The position numbers were made by a program, and so were the translations under genes. Source: Niveispirillum sp943370215 (GTDB lineage: Bacteria; Pseudomonadota; Alphaproteobacteria; Azospirillales; Azospirillaceae). Taken from it: a stretch of DNA of 64,000 bases. Shown here in pieces: positions 49,647-58,565 of this stretch; position 1 is the stretch's first letter; each line of letters opens with the position of its first letter. Where the stretch lies: NCBI GenBank assembly GCA_943370215.1, contig CALRQC020000011.1, forward strand, positions 62,001 to 126,000, written 5' to 3'. Below the pieces are notes generated by a model. That model had not been told where the DNA came from and did no database searches. It saw only the letters and a list, made by a program, of their open reading frames with translations.

Positions 49647-51122
49647 TCAGAACTCAATCAACATGGTTTTGGATTTCAGATTGGCCTCATAGGCCTCCCG
49701 CCCCAAATCCTTGCCGATGCCGGATTTCTTGAAGCCGCCCGTGGGCAGGATGAAATCATTGGAACGGCCATAGCGGTTGACCCAGACCGTCCCCGCCTCC
49801 AGCGCCTTCAACGCCCGCAGCGCGCGGGAGACATCGCCCGTATGGACGCCGGCGGCCAGCCCGAAGCCGCTGTCATTGGCCATGGCAAACGCCTCCTCTT
49901 CCTCCCGGAAGGTCTGCACGGTCAGCACGGGGCCGAAAATCTCCTCCCGCACCGCCTCATGCTCCCGCGTCACCCCGGCCAGGATGGTGGGTTGATAGAA
50001 GGCGCCATCCTGCGGGCCCGTTGCCCGGCCGCCGCCGGTCAGCACCTCCGCCCCCGCCGCCACGGTCCGGCTGACGATCCCGTCGATCCGGTCGGCCTGG
50101 GGGTGGGAGATGATGGGCGACAGGCTGGTGCCCGCCTCCCAGGTGGGGCCAGGGCGCAGCGCCTGGAACCGGTCACGGATGGCCGACACCACCCGGTCGG
50201 CCACCTGTTCCTGCACCAGCAGGCGGGAACCGGCGACACAGACCTGGCCGGCATTCAGCGTGATGGCGCGGGCAACGATGCCCGCCGTCTTGTCCAGGTC
50301 GCTGGCATCGGCGAAGACCAGTTGCGGGCTTTTGCCACCCAGTTCCAGCGTCACCGGCTTCGGCCCCGTTTCCGCACAGGCCTGCATGATGGCGATGCCG
50401 GTGCGGGTGGAACCGGTGAAGGTCACCTTGGCCACAGCCGGATGCCGGCACAGCCGGTCACCCACATTCCGCCCGTCACCCTGCACGATATTGAACAGGC
50501 CCGGCGGCAGCCCCGCCTCTATCGCCAGTTCGGCCAGCCGCACCACACTGAAGGGTGTCATCTCGCTGGGTTTCAGCACCACGGCATTACCGGCCGCCAG
50601 GGCCGGGGCGACCTTCCAGCCGACCATCACCAGAGGCAGGTTCCAGGGCGCCACCGCGGCGATCACGCCATAGGGCTGGGTGATGGTCAGGCCCAGCTTG
50701 TCGGCACTGGTGGCGGCAACATCGCCGCCCACCTTGTCGGCAAATTCAGCGAAGAAGCGGATGGTTTCGGCCGTGTACCAGACATCCCAGGCGCGTGTCT
50801 CCGCGATGGTGCGGGTGGAGCCGGCGGCCTCCAGCGGGGCCAGCACATCCATGTCGGCTTCAATCAAATCGGCCCAGCGGCGCAGCACCTTCATGCGCTG
50901 GCGGGGCTCCACCCAGGCCCAATCGCTGTACTTGAAGGCACGGGCGGCATCTTCCACCGCCTGATCCACCTGATCGGCACTGGCCGTATCCAGATCAGCA
51001 AAGGGCCGTGCGTCAGACGGGCGCAGCACCGTCAGCGCCGGCCCCTGCCCCACCACACGGCGCCCGCCGATAATGTTGGAACCGATGGCATGGGCGATCT
51101 GATCGGGATTGAAGCTGACCAT
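49647..51122 (-). CDS. NAD(P)-dependent aldehyde dehydrogenase
   Basis: 491 aa. Complete ALDH: nucleotide site APWNLPLVMVGWKVAPALAA, catalytic Glu in VTLELGGKSPQLV, catalytic Cys in NAGQVCVAGSRLLV, EEIFGPVLTVQTF, and the C-terminal GGFKKSGIGKDLG. The substrate is not evident. AGGAG stands 9 bp before the ATG at 51122; the longer frame to 51338 is not coding. It is divergent from a GNAT-aldehyde dehydrogenase-tartrate dehydrogenase operon, so a shared catabolic role is possible but not shown. Confidence 0.93.
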   Translation of the reverse strand: MVSFNPDQIAHAIGSNIIGGRRVVGQGPALTVLRPSDARPFADLDTASADQVDQAVEDAARAFKYSDWAWVEPRQRMKVLRRWADLIEADMDVLAPLEAAGSTRTIAETRAWDVWYTAETIRFFAEFADKVGGDVAATSADKLGLTITQPYGVIAAVAPWNLPLVMVGWKVAPALAAGNAVVLKPSEMTPFSVVRLAELAIEAGLPPGLFNIVQGDGRNVGDRLCRHPAVAKVTFTGSTRTGIAIMQACAETGPKPVTLELGGKSPQLVFADASDLDKTAGIVARAITLNAGQVCVAGSRLLVQEQVADRVVSAIRDRFQALRPGPTWEAGTSLSPIISHPQADRIDGIVSRTVAAGAEVLTGGGRATGPQDGAFYQPTILAGVTREHEAVREEIFGPVLTVQTFREEEEAFAMANDSGFGLAAGVHTGDVSRALRALKALEAGTVWVNRYGRSNDFILPTGGFKKSGIGKDLGREAYEANLKSKTMLIEF

Positions 51123-51354
51123 GGGCAAGGCTCCTGTCGGCGCTGGCGTGAAACTGCTGCCCAGATTATGCGTCTGTGACGGCATTTGTTCGGGATCACG
51201 CCAAAGCAGGACATTAGATTCTTCCGAATAAACCGACAGGGCGGCAGCGAATGCCACGGGAGCCGGCTTACTGTCATACCAGTCGTTCAGGGGCGACACG
51301 GCAGATGCTGCGGCAGACCATGCCGTCGCCGCCCCCAATCAAGGAGTGCTCCAC

Positions 51355-52212
51355 ATGGAGAAGGGGATACAGCCCGCCATTCGGTTGCGGGCGATGCACC
51401 AGGATGATCTGCCTCAGGCGCACGCGCTTTCCCGCGAGCTGAACTGGCCGCACCTGCTGGAAGACTGGAGCTTCTTCCTGGAGATCGGTGAGGGTGTGGT
51501 GGCCGAACGTGACGGCGCCGTGGTGGGCACCGCCATGTGCTGGCCATTCGGGCATGAGGTGGCCACACTGGGCATGGTCATCGTCTCCCCCTTCTGCCAG
51601 GGCATCGGGTTGGGCCGCAGACTGATGCAGGCGGTAATGGACAGGCTGGGCAACCGCACCATCATCCTGCACGCCACGACCGAAGGCGCGCCGCTCTATC
51701 GCAGCCTGGGTTTTGAGCCGGACGGCGCGGTGCTGCAACATCAGGGCACGGCCTTTTCCGTGCCGGTGCCCGATCTGATCGCCGATGAACGGGTACGGCC
51801 GATGGGGCAGAGCGACTGGCCCGTCATCACCGCCATGGATGCGCGTGCCATCGGCATGGATCGCAGCCACCTGATCAGCACCCTGGATAAAAGTGCCGTG
51901 GGCGTGATGCTGACCCGCGCGCATGAGCCGGCGGGCTTTGCCCTGTTCCGCCGCTTTGGGCGCGGCTATGTCGTCGGCCCCACCGTGGCGCCGGATGAAG
52001 GCGGGGCCAAGGCCCTGATCTCCCATTGGCTGGGGGCCAATGCCGGCATGTTCTGCCGTGTCGATATCCCGGAAGATAGCGGCCTGTCGCCCTGGCTGGA
52101 TGGGCTGGGCCTGCAATGTGTCGGCCGCGTCACCCGCATGGTGCGCGGGCCGAAGCCCAAGCGCGACAGCGAGTTGCGCACCTTCTCCCTTGTCACCCAA
52201 GCCCTGGGATGA
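51355..52212 (+). CDS. GNAT family N-acetyltransferase, two-domain
   Basis: 285 aa. The N-terminal half is a GNAT fold (LRAMHQDDLPQAHALSREL, MVIVSPFCQGIGLGRRLMQA with the acetyl-CoA loop QGIGLGRR, LYRSLGFEPDG). The C-terminal half (VGVMLTRAHEPAGFALFRRF, GRGYVVGPTVAPDEGGAKAL) is the Acetyltransf_18-like domain seen in long GNATs. Start at 51355 with AAGGAG upstream; a GTG at 51346 overlaps that site. It is the first gene of a three-gene unit; its stop overlaps the next start by 4 bp. Substrate unknown, possibly an amino compound processed by the two dehydrogenases. Confidence 0.88.
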   Translation: MEKGIQPAIRLRAMHQDDLPQAHALSRELNWPHLLEDWSFFLEIGEGVVAERDGAVVGTAMCWPFGHEVATLGMVIVSPFCQGIGLGRRLMQAVMDRLGNRTIILHATTEGAPLYRSLGFEPDGAVLQHQGTAFSVPVPDLIADERVRPMGQSDWPVITAMDARAIGMDRSHLISTLDKSAVGVMLTRAHEPAGFALFRRFGRGYVVGPTVAPDEGGAKALISHWLGANAGMFCRVDIPEDSGLSPWLDGLGLQCVGRVTRMVRGPKPKRDSELRTFSLVTQALG

Positions 52213-53687
52213 TCATGAAGCCGACCCTTGCCGACCCCACCTTGTTCATCCAGGCCAACCTGATCGGTGGCCAGTGGGTGGGTGCTGCCTCTGGCCGCAC
52301 CCTGGATGTGGATAATCCCGCCACCGGCGCCATCATCGGCACCGTGCCGGACGCGGACGAGGCGGACACAAATGCCGCCATCGCCGCCGCCCATGCCGCC
52401 TGGCCGGCCTGGCGGTCGCTGCCGGCCGCCACCCGGGCCGACCTGCTGGAGCGCTGGCACGCGCTGATGCTGGCCAATGGCGATGATCTGGCCCGCATCA
52501 TGACCGCCGAGCAGGGCAAGCCCCTGGCGGAAGCGGCCGGCGAGGTGCGCTATGCCGCCAGCTTCATCAAGTGGTTCGCCGGCGAGGCGCGGCGCATCCT
52601 GGGCGGCATGGTGCCGGCACCGGAAGCCGACCGCCGCATTCTGATCATGAAGGAACCGGTGGGCGTTTCGGCCATCATCACGCCCTGGAACTTCCCCGCC
52701 GCCATGATCACCCGCAAATGCGGTGCCGCCCTGGCGGCCGGCTGCCCGGTGGTGGTGAAACCGTCGGAACTGACACCCTTCACCGCGCTCGCCCTGGCCA
52801 AACTGGCGGAGCAGGCCGGCATTCCGGCCGGCGTGTTCAATGTCGTCACCGGGCGGCCGCAGGGCATTGGTGCCGCCCTGACCGGCAGCCCGCTGGTGCG
52901 CAAGCTCTCCTTCACCGGGTCCACCCGTATCGGCAGCCTGCTGATGGCGCAATGCGCCGACACAGTGAAGCGCCTGTCGCTGGAACTGGGCGGCAATGCG
53001 CCGCTGATCGTGTTCGACGATGCCGATCTGGATGTGGCGGTGGCCGCCACCATGGCCAGCAAGTTCCGCAATGCCGGGCAAACCTGCGTCTGCGCCAACC
53101 GCATCCTGGTGCAGGATGGCATCCATGATGCCTTTGTGGAAAAGCTGGGCCGCGCCGTGGCGGCGCTGAAGGTGGGGCCGGGCGACCAGCCGGGCATCAC
53201 CACCGGTCCGCTGATCAACAAGGCCGCCCTCGACAAGGCACAGGCCCATGTGGATGACGCGCTGTCGCGCGGTGCCCGGCTCAGCGCGCAGGCCGAGGGC
53301 TATCAGGGTGAACGGTTTGCCACGCCGGTGCTGCTGACCGGGGCCGACCCGTCCATGCGGCTGGCATCAGAGGAAACCTTCGGCCCCGTCGCCCCGATCT
53401 TCCGCTTCCAAGCGGAGGAAGAGGCGATCCGCATCGCCAATGACACGCCCTTCGGGCTTGCCAGTTATTTCTATACGGAGAATCTGCACCGCGCCTTCCG
53501 GGTGGCGGAGGCGCTGGAAACCGGCATGGTGGCGCTGAATACCGGCTCCATCGCCATGGAAATGTCGCCCTTCGGCGGCATCAAGCAATCCGGTCTGGGC
53601 CGCGAAGGCGGGCCGACCGGGATTGACGAATATCTGGAAACCAAGACCTTCCATATTGCTGGTCTGAAGCTGGGGCACGGGGCATGA
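52209..53687 (+). CDS. NAD(P)-dependent succinate-semialdehyde dehydrogenase-like enzyme
   Basis: 492 aa ALDH of the GabD group: LFIQANLIGGQWVGAASGRT, EQGKPLAEAAGEVRYAASFI, ITPWNFPAAMITRKCGAALA, catalytic Glu in LSLELGGNAPLIV, catalytic Cys in NAGQTCVCANRILV, and PFGGIKQSGLGREGG. GabD-type enzymes oxidise succinate or glutarate semialdehyde, but the context with a tartrate/D-malate dehydrogenase leaves the true substrate open. The start overlaps the GNAT stop (ATGA at 52209-52212) and the stop overlaps the next start by 4 bp, so expression is tightly coupled. Confidence 0.9.
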   Translation: MIMKPTLADPTLFIQANLIGGQWVGAASGRTLDVDNPATGAIIGTVPDADEADTNAAIAAAHAAWPAWRSLPAATRADLLERWHALMLANGDDLARIMTAEQGKPLAEAAGEVRYAASFIKWFAGEARRILGGMVPAPEADRRILIMKEPVGVSAIITPWNFPAAMITRKCGAALAAGCPVVVKPSELTPFTALALAKLAEQAGIPAGVFNVVTGRPQGIGAALTGSPLVRKLSFTGSTRIGSLLMAQCADTVKRLSLELGGNAPLIVFDDADLDVAVAATMASKFRNAGQTCVCANRILVQDGIHDAFVEKLGRAVAALKVGPGDQPGITTGPLINKAALDKAQAHVDDALSRGARLSAQAEGYQGERFATPVLLTGADPSMRLASEETFGPVAPIFRFQAEEEAIRIANDTPFGLASYFYTENLHRAFRVAEALETGMVALNTGSIAMEMSPFGGIKQSGLGREGGPTGIDEYLETKTFHIAGLKLGHGA

Positions 53688-54760
53688 GCAGCAAGCGCAG
53701 CTATAACATCGCCGTCATCCCCGGCGACGGGATCGGCAATGAGGTGATGCCGGAGGGCGTGCGCGTGCTGGAACGCGCCGCCAGCCTGTACGGCTTCACC
53801 ATCCATCAGCAATGGCATGATTTCGCCAACTGCGATTATTACGCCCGCCATGGCCGGATGATGCCGGAGGATTGGAAGGCACAGATCGGCCGGCCCGATG
53901 CCATTTTCTTCGGCGCTGTGGGCTGGCCGGCCACGGTGCCGGACCATATCTCGCTCTGGGGCTCGCTGCTGCAGTTCCGGCGTGAATATGACCAATATGT
54001 CAATCTGCGCCCGGTGCGGCTGATGCCGGGCGTGCCCTGTCCGCTGGCTGGCCGCCAGCCGGGCGACATTGATTTCTGGATCGTGCGGGAGAATACGGAG
54101 GGCGAATATTCCTCCGTCGGCGGCCATATGTTCCCCGGTACGGAGCGGGAAATCGTCATCCAGGAAACGGTGATGACCCGCCATGGCGTGGACCGGGTGC
54201 TGCGTTATGCGTTTGAGCTGGCCAACCGCCGGCCCAACCGGCACCTGACATCCGCCACCAAATCCAACGGCATCTCCATCTCCATGCCCTTCTGGGATGC
54301 GCGGGTGGAGGCGATGGCGGCACAGTACCCAGATGTGCGCTGGGACAAGTACCATATCGACATTCTGACCGCCCAGTTCGTGCTGAACCCGGACCGGTTT
54401 GATGTGGTGGTGGGGTCCAACCTGTTCGGCGACATCCTGTCCGATCTGGGGCCGGCCTGTACCGGCACCATCGGCATCGCCCCATCCGGCAATATCAACC
54501 CGGAAGGCACCGGCCCGTCGCTGTTTGAGCCGGTACATGGTTCCGCCCCCGATATTGCCGGCAAGGGCATCGCCAACCCGATCGGCCAGATCTGGTCGGC
54601 CGCCATGATGCTGGAACATCTGGGGGAAGCAGACGCCGCCGCCGGCATCATGCGGGCGGTGGAAAGCGTGCTGGCCGAACCAGCCCTGCGCACCGCCGAC
54701 CTGAAGGGCAAGGCCAACACCAGCACCTGTGGCAAGGCGGTGGAAGCGGCCCTGGGGTGA
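53684..54760 (+). CDS. Tartrate dehydrogenase / D-malate dehydrogenase (decarboxylating)
   Basis: 358 aa beta-decarboxylating dehydrogenase related to isocitrate and isopropylmalate dehydrogenases. YNIAVIPGDGIGNEVMPEGV, the substrate-loop LRPVRLMPGV, FWIVRENTEGEYSSVGGHMF, a catalytic Lys in SATKSNGISISM, NLFGDILSDLGPACTGTIGI and the NAD site EPVHGSAPDIAGKGIANPIG are all present and fit the TtuC/DmlA group. It converts D-malate or tartrate to pyruvate or oxaloglycolate products with NAD. Third gene of the coupled unit with the GNAT and GabD-like genes. Which of the two substrates is used cannot be read from sequence. Confidence 0.9.
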   Translation: MSSKRSYNIAVIPGDGIGNEVMPEGVRVLERAASLYGFTIHQQWHDFANCDYYARHGRMMPEDWKAQIGRPDAIFFGAVGWPATVPDHISLWGSLLQFRREYDQYVNLRPVRLMPGVPCPLAGRQPGDIDFWIVRENTEGEYSSVGGHMFPGTEREIVIQETVMTRHGVDRVLRYAFELANRRPNRHLTSATKSNGISISMPFWDARVEAMAAQYPDVRWDKYHIDILTAQFVLNPDRFDVVVGSNLFGDILSDLGPACTGTIGIAPSGNINPEGTGPSLFEPVHGSAPDIAGKGIANPIGQIWSAAMMLEHLGEADAAAGIMRAVESVLAEPALRTADLKGKANTSTCGKAVEAALG

Positions 54761-54785
54761 AGTGAGGGAGGGGGCCACCGCCCCC

Positions 54786-55472
54786 TCAAACCACCCGGCA
54801 GATGGCCTCGATCAGGGAGGCCGGCACCAGCAGCGACAAGGGGGCCAGCAGAATCAACAGCGCCCCCATGGCGCGGCGCAGGGCCGGACGGCGGGCCCAG
54901 GCGACAATGCGGCCATAGCCGATGGCGGCCAGCGTGACGGCAGGCAGCGTGCCCAGGCCGAAACCGGCCATCACCAGCATTCCCTGCGGGGCGCTGCCGG
55001 CCAGCATGGCATAGAACAGGGCGGCATAGACCATGCCGCAGGGCAGAAAACCCCAGAGGATACCGGCCAGCGGCCCGGCAATCCGGCCGTGACGACGCAG
55101 CATCTCCAGCCCCTTGCCGATGGGGGCCAGCAGCCGGTCGAAAATGGACAGCGGCGGGGCCAAACCGGTCAGGGAAAAGCCGATCCAGCCCAGCGTGACG
55201 GCGGCGGCCCATTGCATGACGCGATAGGCCTCCCGCTGGTCGAACATGCCATAGAAGGTGGAACCCAGCGCCCCGACAATGGCCCCGGCCAGCATATAGG
55301 CCAGCACCCGGCCGGCCTGCAGACCCAACAGGGGCAGCAAGGGGCGGGATGTCTCCCGCCCCGGTGTCAATGCCATCAGCAGGCTGCCGGCGATGCCGCC
55401 GCACATGGCGGCACAGTGCAAGGCACTGGCCAGACCCAACAGAAACCCGCCGATGAAATTGACTTCTTCCAT
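54786..55472 (-). CDS. TauE/SafE (DsbD_2-type) membrane protein
   Basis: 228 aa with about six hydrophobic helices. The diagnostic ASALHCAAMCGG near the N-terminus and GFLPCGMVYAALFYAM in the middle are the paired Cys motifs of the TauE/SafE-UreH/DsbD_2 family that accompanies cbb3 oxidase and copper genes. It probably handles copper or reducing power during cytochrome oxidase maturation; this is inference from position after the cco operon. It is 155 bp downstream of the ninth operon gene, with a REP-like palindrome between them, so it may have its own promoter. Confidence 0.8.
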   Translation of the reverse strand: MEEVNFIGGFLLGLASALHCAAMCGGIAGSLLMALTPGRETSRPLLPLLGLQAGRVLAYMLAGAIVGALGSTFYGMFDQREAYRVMQWAAAVTLGWIGFSLTGLAPPLSIFDRLLAPIGKGLEMLRRHGRIAGPLAGILWGFLPCGMVYAALFYAMLAGSAPQGMLVMAGFGLGTLPAVTLAAIGYGRIVAWARRPALRRAMGALLILLAPLSLLVPASLIEAICRVV

Positions 55473-55523
55473 AGGAACCCAGGAGCCCGTTCGTAAACGT
55501 CTTGTTCTTAACCAACCCCTTAA

Positions 55524-55553
55524 CCGTCATTCCCGCGCAGGCGGGAATGACGG
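55524..55553. repeat. REP-like palindrome with TCATTCCCGC arms
   Basis: CCGTCATTCCCGC and GCGGGAATGACGG form a perfect 13-bp stem around GCAG. Palindromes with this GTCATTCCCGC core are dispersed in many proteobacterial genomes. It occupies the gap between the TauE-like gene and the cco operon. Not seen elsewhere in this window. Confidence 0.85.
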
Positions 55554-55627
55554 TAGTGAAGTGGTCCGGCTTCCAAAAGACAACTAAATTCCGGACTTAA
55601 CACCAAGAAGATGAAACACCGCAGGGG

Positions 55628-56182
55628 TCAGTGATGGTCCCCCGCCCCCTGCGCCTCCGGATCCTCGCCACCCTTCAGCGCCAGCAGGGCCAGTGCCAGG
55701 ATCAGCAGCGGCACGGCGATCAGCGCGGCATAGAAGGCCACATCGATCCCGATCACCACCACACCACCGATCAGCAGCAGGATGACATTGCCCAGCGTCC
55801 AGGGCAGCACCTCATCACGGAACAGGCTGGCCCCGAAACGATACAGCCGACCGGGCACCGTTGCCAGCACGGACAGCGCGGCCAAGGGGCGCAGCACCGG
55901 CTGGGCGATGCTGAGACCAATGCCGATCCCCATGACGACAGCCGCGCCGATCAGCCCCAGCGGAATGGCCAGTGCCTTGCCCAGCAGGCCCAGGCCTTCA
56001 CCCGCCAGCTTGGCCGCGGCGCTGTCACCGGGATTCTTGGGCAGGCTGCGGATGGCCAGCCACACGCCATAGGCCAGCACCAGCAACACGACCGCCACCG
56101 CCGTGCCGATCAGGCCACCCATCAGATATCCGGCCAGTGCGGCCATGGCCAGATTGATCGCCCCGCGCAGCAACTCATTCAT
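55628..56182 (-). CDS. Unknown membrane protein coupled to ccoS
   Basis: 184 aa, about four to five hydrophobic segments (INLAMAALAGYLMGGLIGTA, LIGAAVVMGIGIGLSIAQPV, LGNVILLLIGGVVVIGIDVA, ALIAVPLLILALALLAL) and a His/Asp-ending tail (AGDHH). I do not recognise a family. Its start overlaps the ccoS stop by 4 bp (ATGA at 56179-56182), making it the ninth gene of the cbb3 oxidase operon. Coupled translation suggests a role in oxidase assembly, stability or metal supply; this is inference. Confidence 0.75.
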   Translation of the reverse strand: MNELLRGAINLAMAALAGYLMGGLIGTAVAVVLLVLAYGVWLAIRSLPKNPGDSAAAKLAGEGLGLLGKALAIPLGLIGAAVVMGIGIGLSIAQPVLRPLAALSVLATVPGRLYRFGASLFRDEVLPWTLGNVILLLIGGVVVIGIDVAFYAALIAVPLLILALALLALKGGEDPEAQGAGDHH

Positions 56183-56343
56183 CTTTCAACCCCTCCAACC
56201 TTATCGTCCGGTTCATTCAGAATGCGCTGGGCAGCGCCATCCAGGTCATCATACTGGCCATTATCCAGGCTCCAGAAAAAGGCCACCAGGCCCAATCCGC
56301 CCAGACCCAGGGCCAGCGGTATCAGGAAAAGGATCACGTCCAT
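56179..56343 (-). CDS. ccoS: cbb3-type cytochrome oxidase assembly protein CcoS
   Basis: 54 aa, found by reading the minus strand between ccoI and the next gene. It begins MDVILFLIPLALGLGGLGLV with one membrane helix and continues FFWSLDNGQYDDLDGAAQRI, the CcoS signature (W-x-L-x2-GQYDDL). CcoS is needed to insert haem or copper into the cbb3 oxidase. Its start overlaps the ccoI end by 10 bp and its stop overlaps the next start by 4 bp. Confidence 0.92.
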   Translation of the reverse strand: MDVILFLIPLALGLGGLGLVAFFWSLDNGQYDDLDGAAQRILNEPDDKVGGVER

Positions 56344-58565
56344 CGGCCCCACCCCGCGCGCAGCGCGTTCAAGGTCACGGTCAGGGAACTGACCGACATG
56401 GCGATGGCCGCCGCAAGCGGCGTGACATGCCCCGTCATCGCCACCGGGACAAGGGCCGTATTATAGATGGCAGCAATGACCATGTTCTGCCGCATCAGGC
56501 CCAGTGCCCGGCGGGAAATCCGCATTGCTTCCGGCAGCAGGGTCAGCCGGCCCGCCGGCAGCACGATATCCGCCGCGCACTGGCTGACCGGGGCGCCATG
56601 GGTGAAGCTGGCGGAAACATGCGCGCCCGCGAGCGCCGGCGCATCATTCACCCCGTCGCCCACCATCAGCACATGGGCGCCTTGGGCGCGCAACGCCTCC
56701 AGCGCTGCCAGCTTGGCGGCTGGGTCAGCGGCGGCCATGGCCGGTACCGCCAGCCGCTTGGCCAGGTCCATCACCGGCCCCTGTGCGTCGCCGGACAGGA
56801 TGGAGGGGGCAAGGCCGGCGCGTTTCAGGTCAGCCACCAGCCCCGCCGCCTCTGCCCGCACCGTATCGGCAAAGCGGAAACAGACGGGCGGCAGGCCGGG
56901 ACGGGAGAGCCAGACGGTCGAAGCCGCCTCCATCTCGCCTGCGCCAAAACCCGGCGGCACCCCGCAGAAACCGGCCGAGCCCAGGCGCACCGCACCCTGT
57001 GGCCCCTGCCATTCCAGGCCGGCGCCCGGCACCTCCTGCACATCGCCCGTCAGTTCCACCGCCGATCCGGCGGGAACCGCCGCGGCGAGCGCGCGGGCCA
57101 ACGGATGCAGGCTGTGCGCCGCCAGCCCTGCCGCCAGGGCCAGCACCGCCGGATCGCGCGAGGGGTCGCGCAGCAGGCGCGGCCGGCCCTCTGTCAGGGT
57201 GCCGGTCTTGTCCAGCACCACCCGGTCCACAACGGCCAGCCGTTCCAGCACATCGCCGCCGCGCAGCAGAATGCCCCGGCGCAGCAACGCCCCCCGGCTA
57301 ACCACCTGCACCGCCGGCGCGGCCAGCCCGATGGCACAGGGGCAGGCGATGATCAGCACCGCCACGGCATACAGCAGCGCGGTGGCAAAACCGGCCCCGC
57401 CCAGGAACAGCCAGTAAAGGAAGGTACCGGCAGCACAGGCATGGATGATCGGCGTCCAGATGGCGGAGACCTTGTCGGCCAGCGCCACCAGATGGCCCCG
57501 GCGCGTTTCCGCCGCCTCCACCAGACGCGCCATTTCCGCCAGATGGCTGTCGGCCATGGCGCGGTCGGCGCGGCAATGCAGCGCCCCACCGCCATTGATC
57601 ATGCCGGCCACCAGCGCATCACCGGGCGCCACCGAAAGCGGCACCGGTTCGCCCGTCACGGCGGCGCGGTCCATCTCGCTATGGCCGGACAGGATGGTGC
57701 CATCCACCGGCACCTGTTCGCCGGGGCGCACCAGCAACACCATGCCAGGCAGGATATCGGCCGCGCGCAGATGCGCCAGCGTGCCATCCTCCATCACCCG
57801 CGTCGCCCCGCGCGACTGCATCAGCAGGACCTGTTCCAGCGTCTGCCGCGCCCGTGCCCGCACGCGGAATTCCAGCACCCGGCCCAGCAGCAGCACAAAC
57901 AGCAGCGACGCCGCACTGTCAAAATAGACATGCGGGCCACCGCGCAGCAGTTCCACCACAGAGATGCCCAGCGTCAGCAGCAGGCCCAGCGTGATGGGCA
58001 CATCAATATTGGTCCGCGCCGTGCGCAGCGCATTCCAGGCGGAGCGGTAGAACAGCCGCCCGCCATAAAGCACCGCCGGCACCGCCACCAGTCCGCTGAT
58101 CGCCTGCAGCAACAGGCGCGTACCCTCTTCCATATCGGTAGCGAAACCAACCCAGACGGGGATGGACAGCATCATGGCATTGCTGCCGGCAAAGCCAGCC
58201 ACAGCCAAGGCACGCAGCAGGCTACGCCAGGTCTGCTGATCGCTGCTTTCCAGAAATTCCGGGTCGAAGGGCACCACCTTGTAGCCCGCCGCCTCAATCC
58301 GCGCGGCCAACCGGTCCGCCTCGGCGGCATCGCCCTGCCAGCGCAAGCTCAGGCGGCGCAGGGTCAGGTTCAGCCGGGCCTCGGTCACGCCCGGTTCGGC
58401 CGCCACCGCCCCTTCCACCGCCTGGATGCAGGCGGCGCAATGCGCCCCCTCCACCAGCAGATTCAGCCGGCATTCCGCCCCGTCGCGGTCAACGAAGCCC
58501 AGCACGGAACCCTGTTCCGGCAGGGTCCGCTGATCGGACGGGAAGGTGCCGGCCAGCGCTGTCAC
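56334..58565 (-). CDS. ccoI: Copper-translocating P-type ATPase CcoI (FixI)
   Basis: 743 aa. N-terminal metal-binding domain with CAAC (GAHCAACIQAVEGAVAAEPG), eight predicted helices, TGEPVPL in the actuator domain, the CPC metal site in VLIIACPCAIGLAAPA, the phosphorylation site DKTGTLTEG and the hinge GDGVNDAPAL. It exports copper for the cbb3 oxidase CuB centre. Fourth assembly position of ccoGHIS, overlapping ccoH upstream by 4 bp (58562-58565) and ccoS downstream by 10 bp. Confidence 0.96.
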   Translation of the reverse strand: MTALAGTFPSDQRTLPEQGSVLGFVDRDGAECRLNLLVEGAHCAACIQAVEGAVAAEPGVTEARLNLTLRRLSLRWQGDAAEADRLAARIEAAGYKVVPFDPEFLESSDQQTWRSLLRALAVAGFAGSNAMMLSIPVWVGFATDMEEGTRLLLQAISGLVAVPAVLYGGRLFYRSAWNALRTARTNIDVPITLGLLLTLGISVVELLRGGPHVYFDSAASLLFVLLLGRVLEFRVRARARQTLEQVLLMQSRGATRVMEDGTLAHLRAADILPGMVLLVRPGEQVPVDGTILSGHSEMDRAAVTGEPVPLSVAPGDALVAGMINGGGALHCRADRAMADSHLAEMARLVEAAETRRGHLVALADKVSAIWTPIIHACAAGTFLYWLFLGGAGFATALLYAVAVLIIACPCAIGLAAPAVQVVSRGALLRRGILLRGGDVLERLAVVDRVVLDKTGTLTEGRPRLLRDPSRDPAVLALAAGLAAHSLHPLARALAAAVPAGSAVELTGDVQEVPGAGLEWQGPQGAVRLGSAGFCGVPPGFGAGEMEAASTVWLSRPGLPPVCFRFADTVRAEAAGLVADLKRAGLAPSILSGDAQGPVMDLAKRLAVPAMAAADPAAKLAALEALRAQGAHVLMVGDGVNDAPALAGAHVSASFTHGAPVSQCAADIVLPAGRLTLLPEAMRISRRALGLMRQNMVIAAIYNTALVPVAMTGHVTPLAAAIAMSVSSLTVTLNALRAGWGRWT

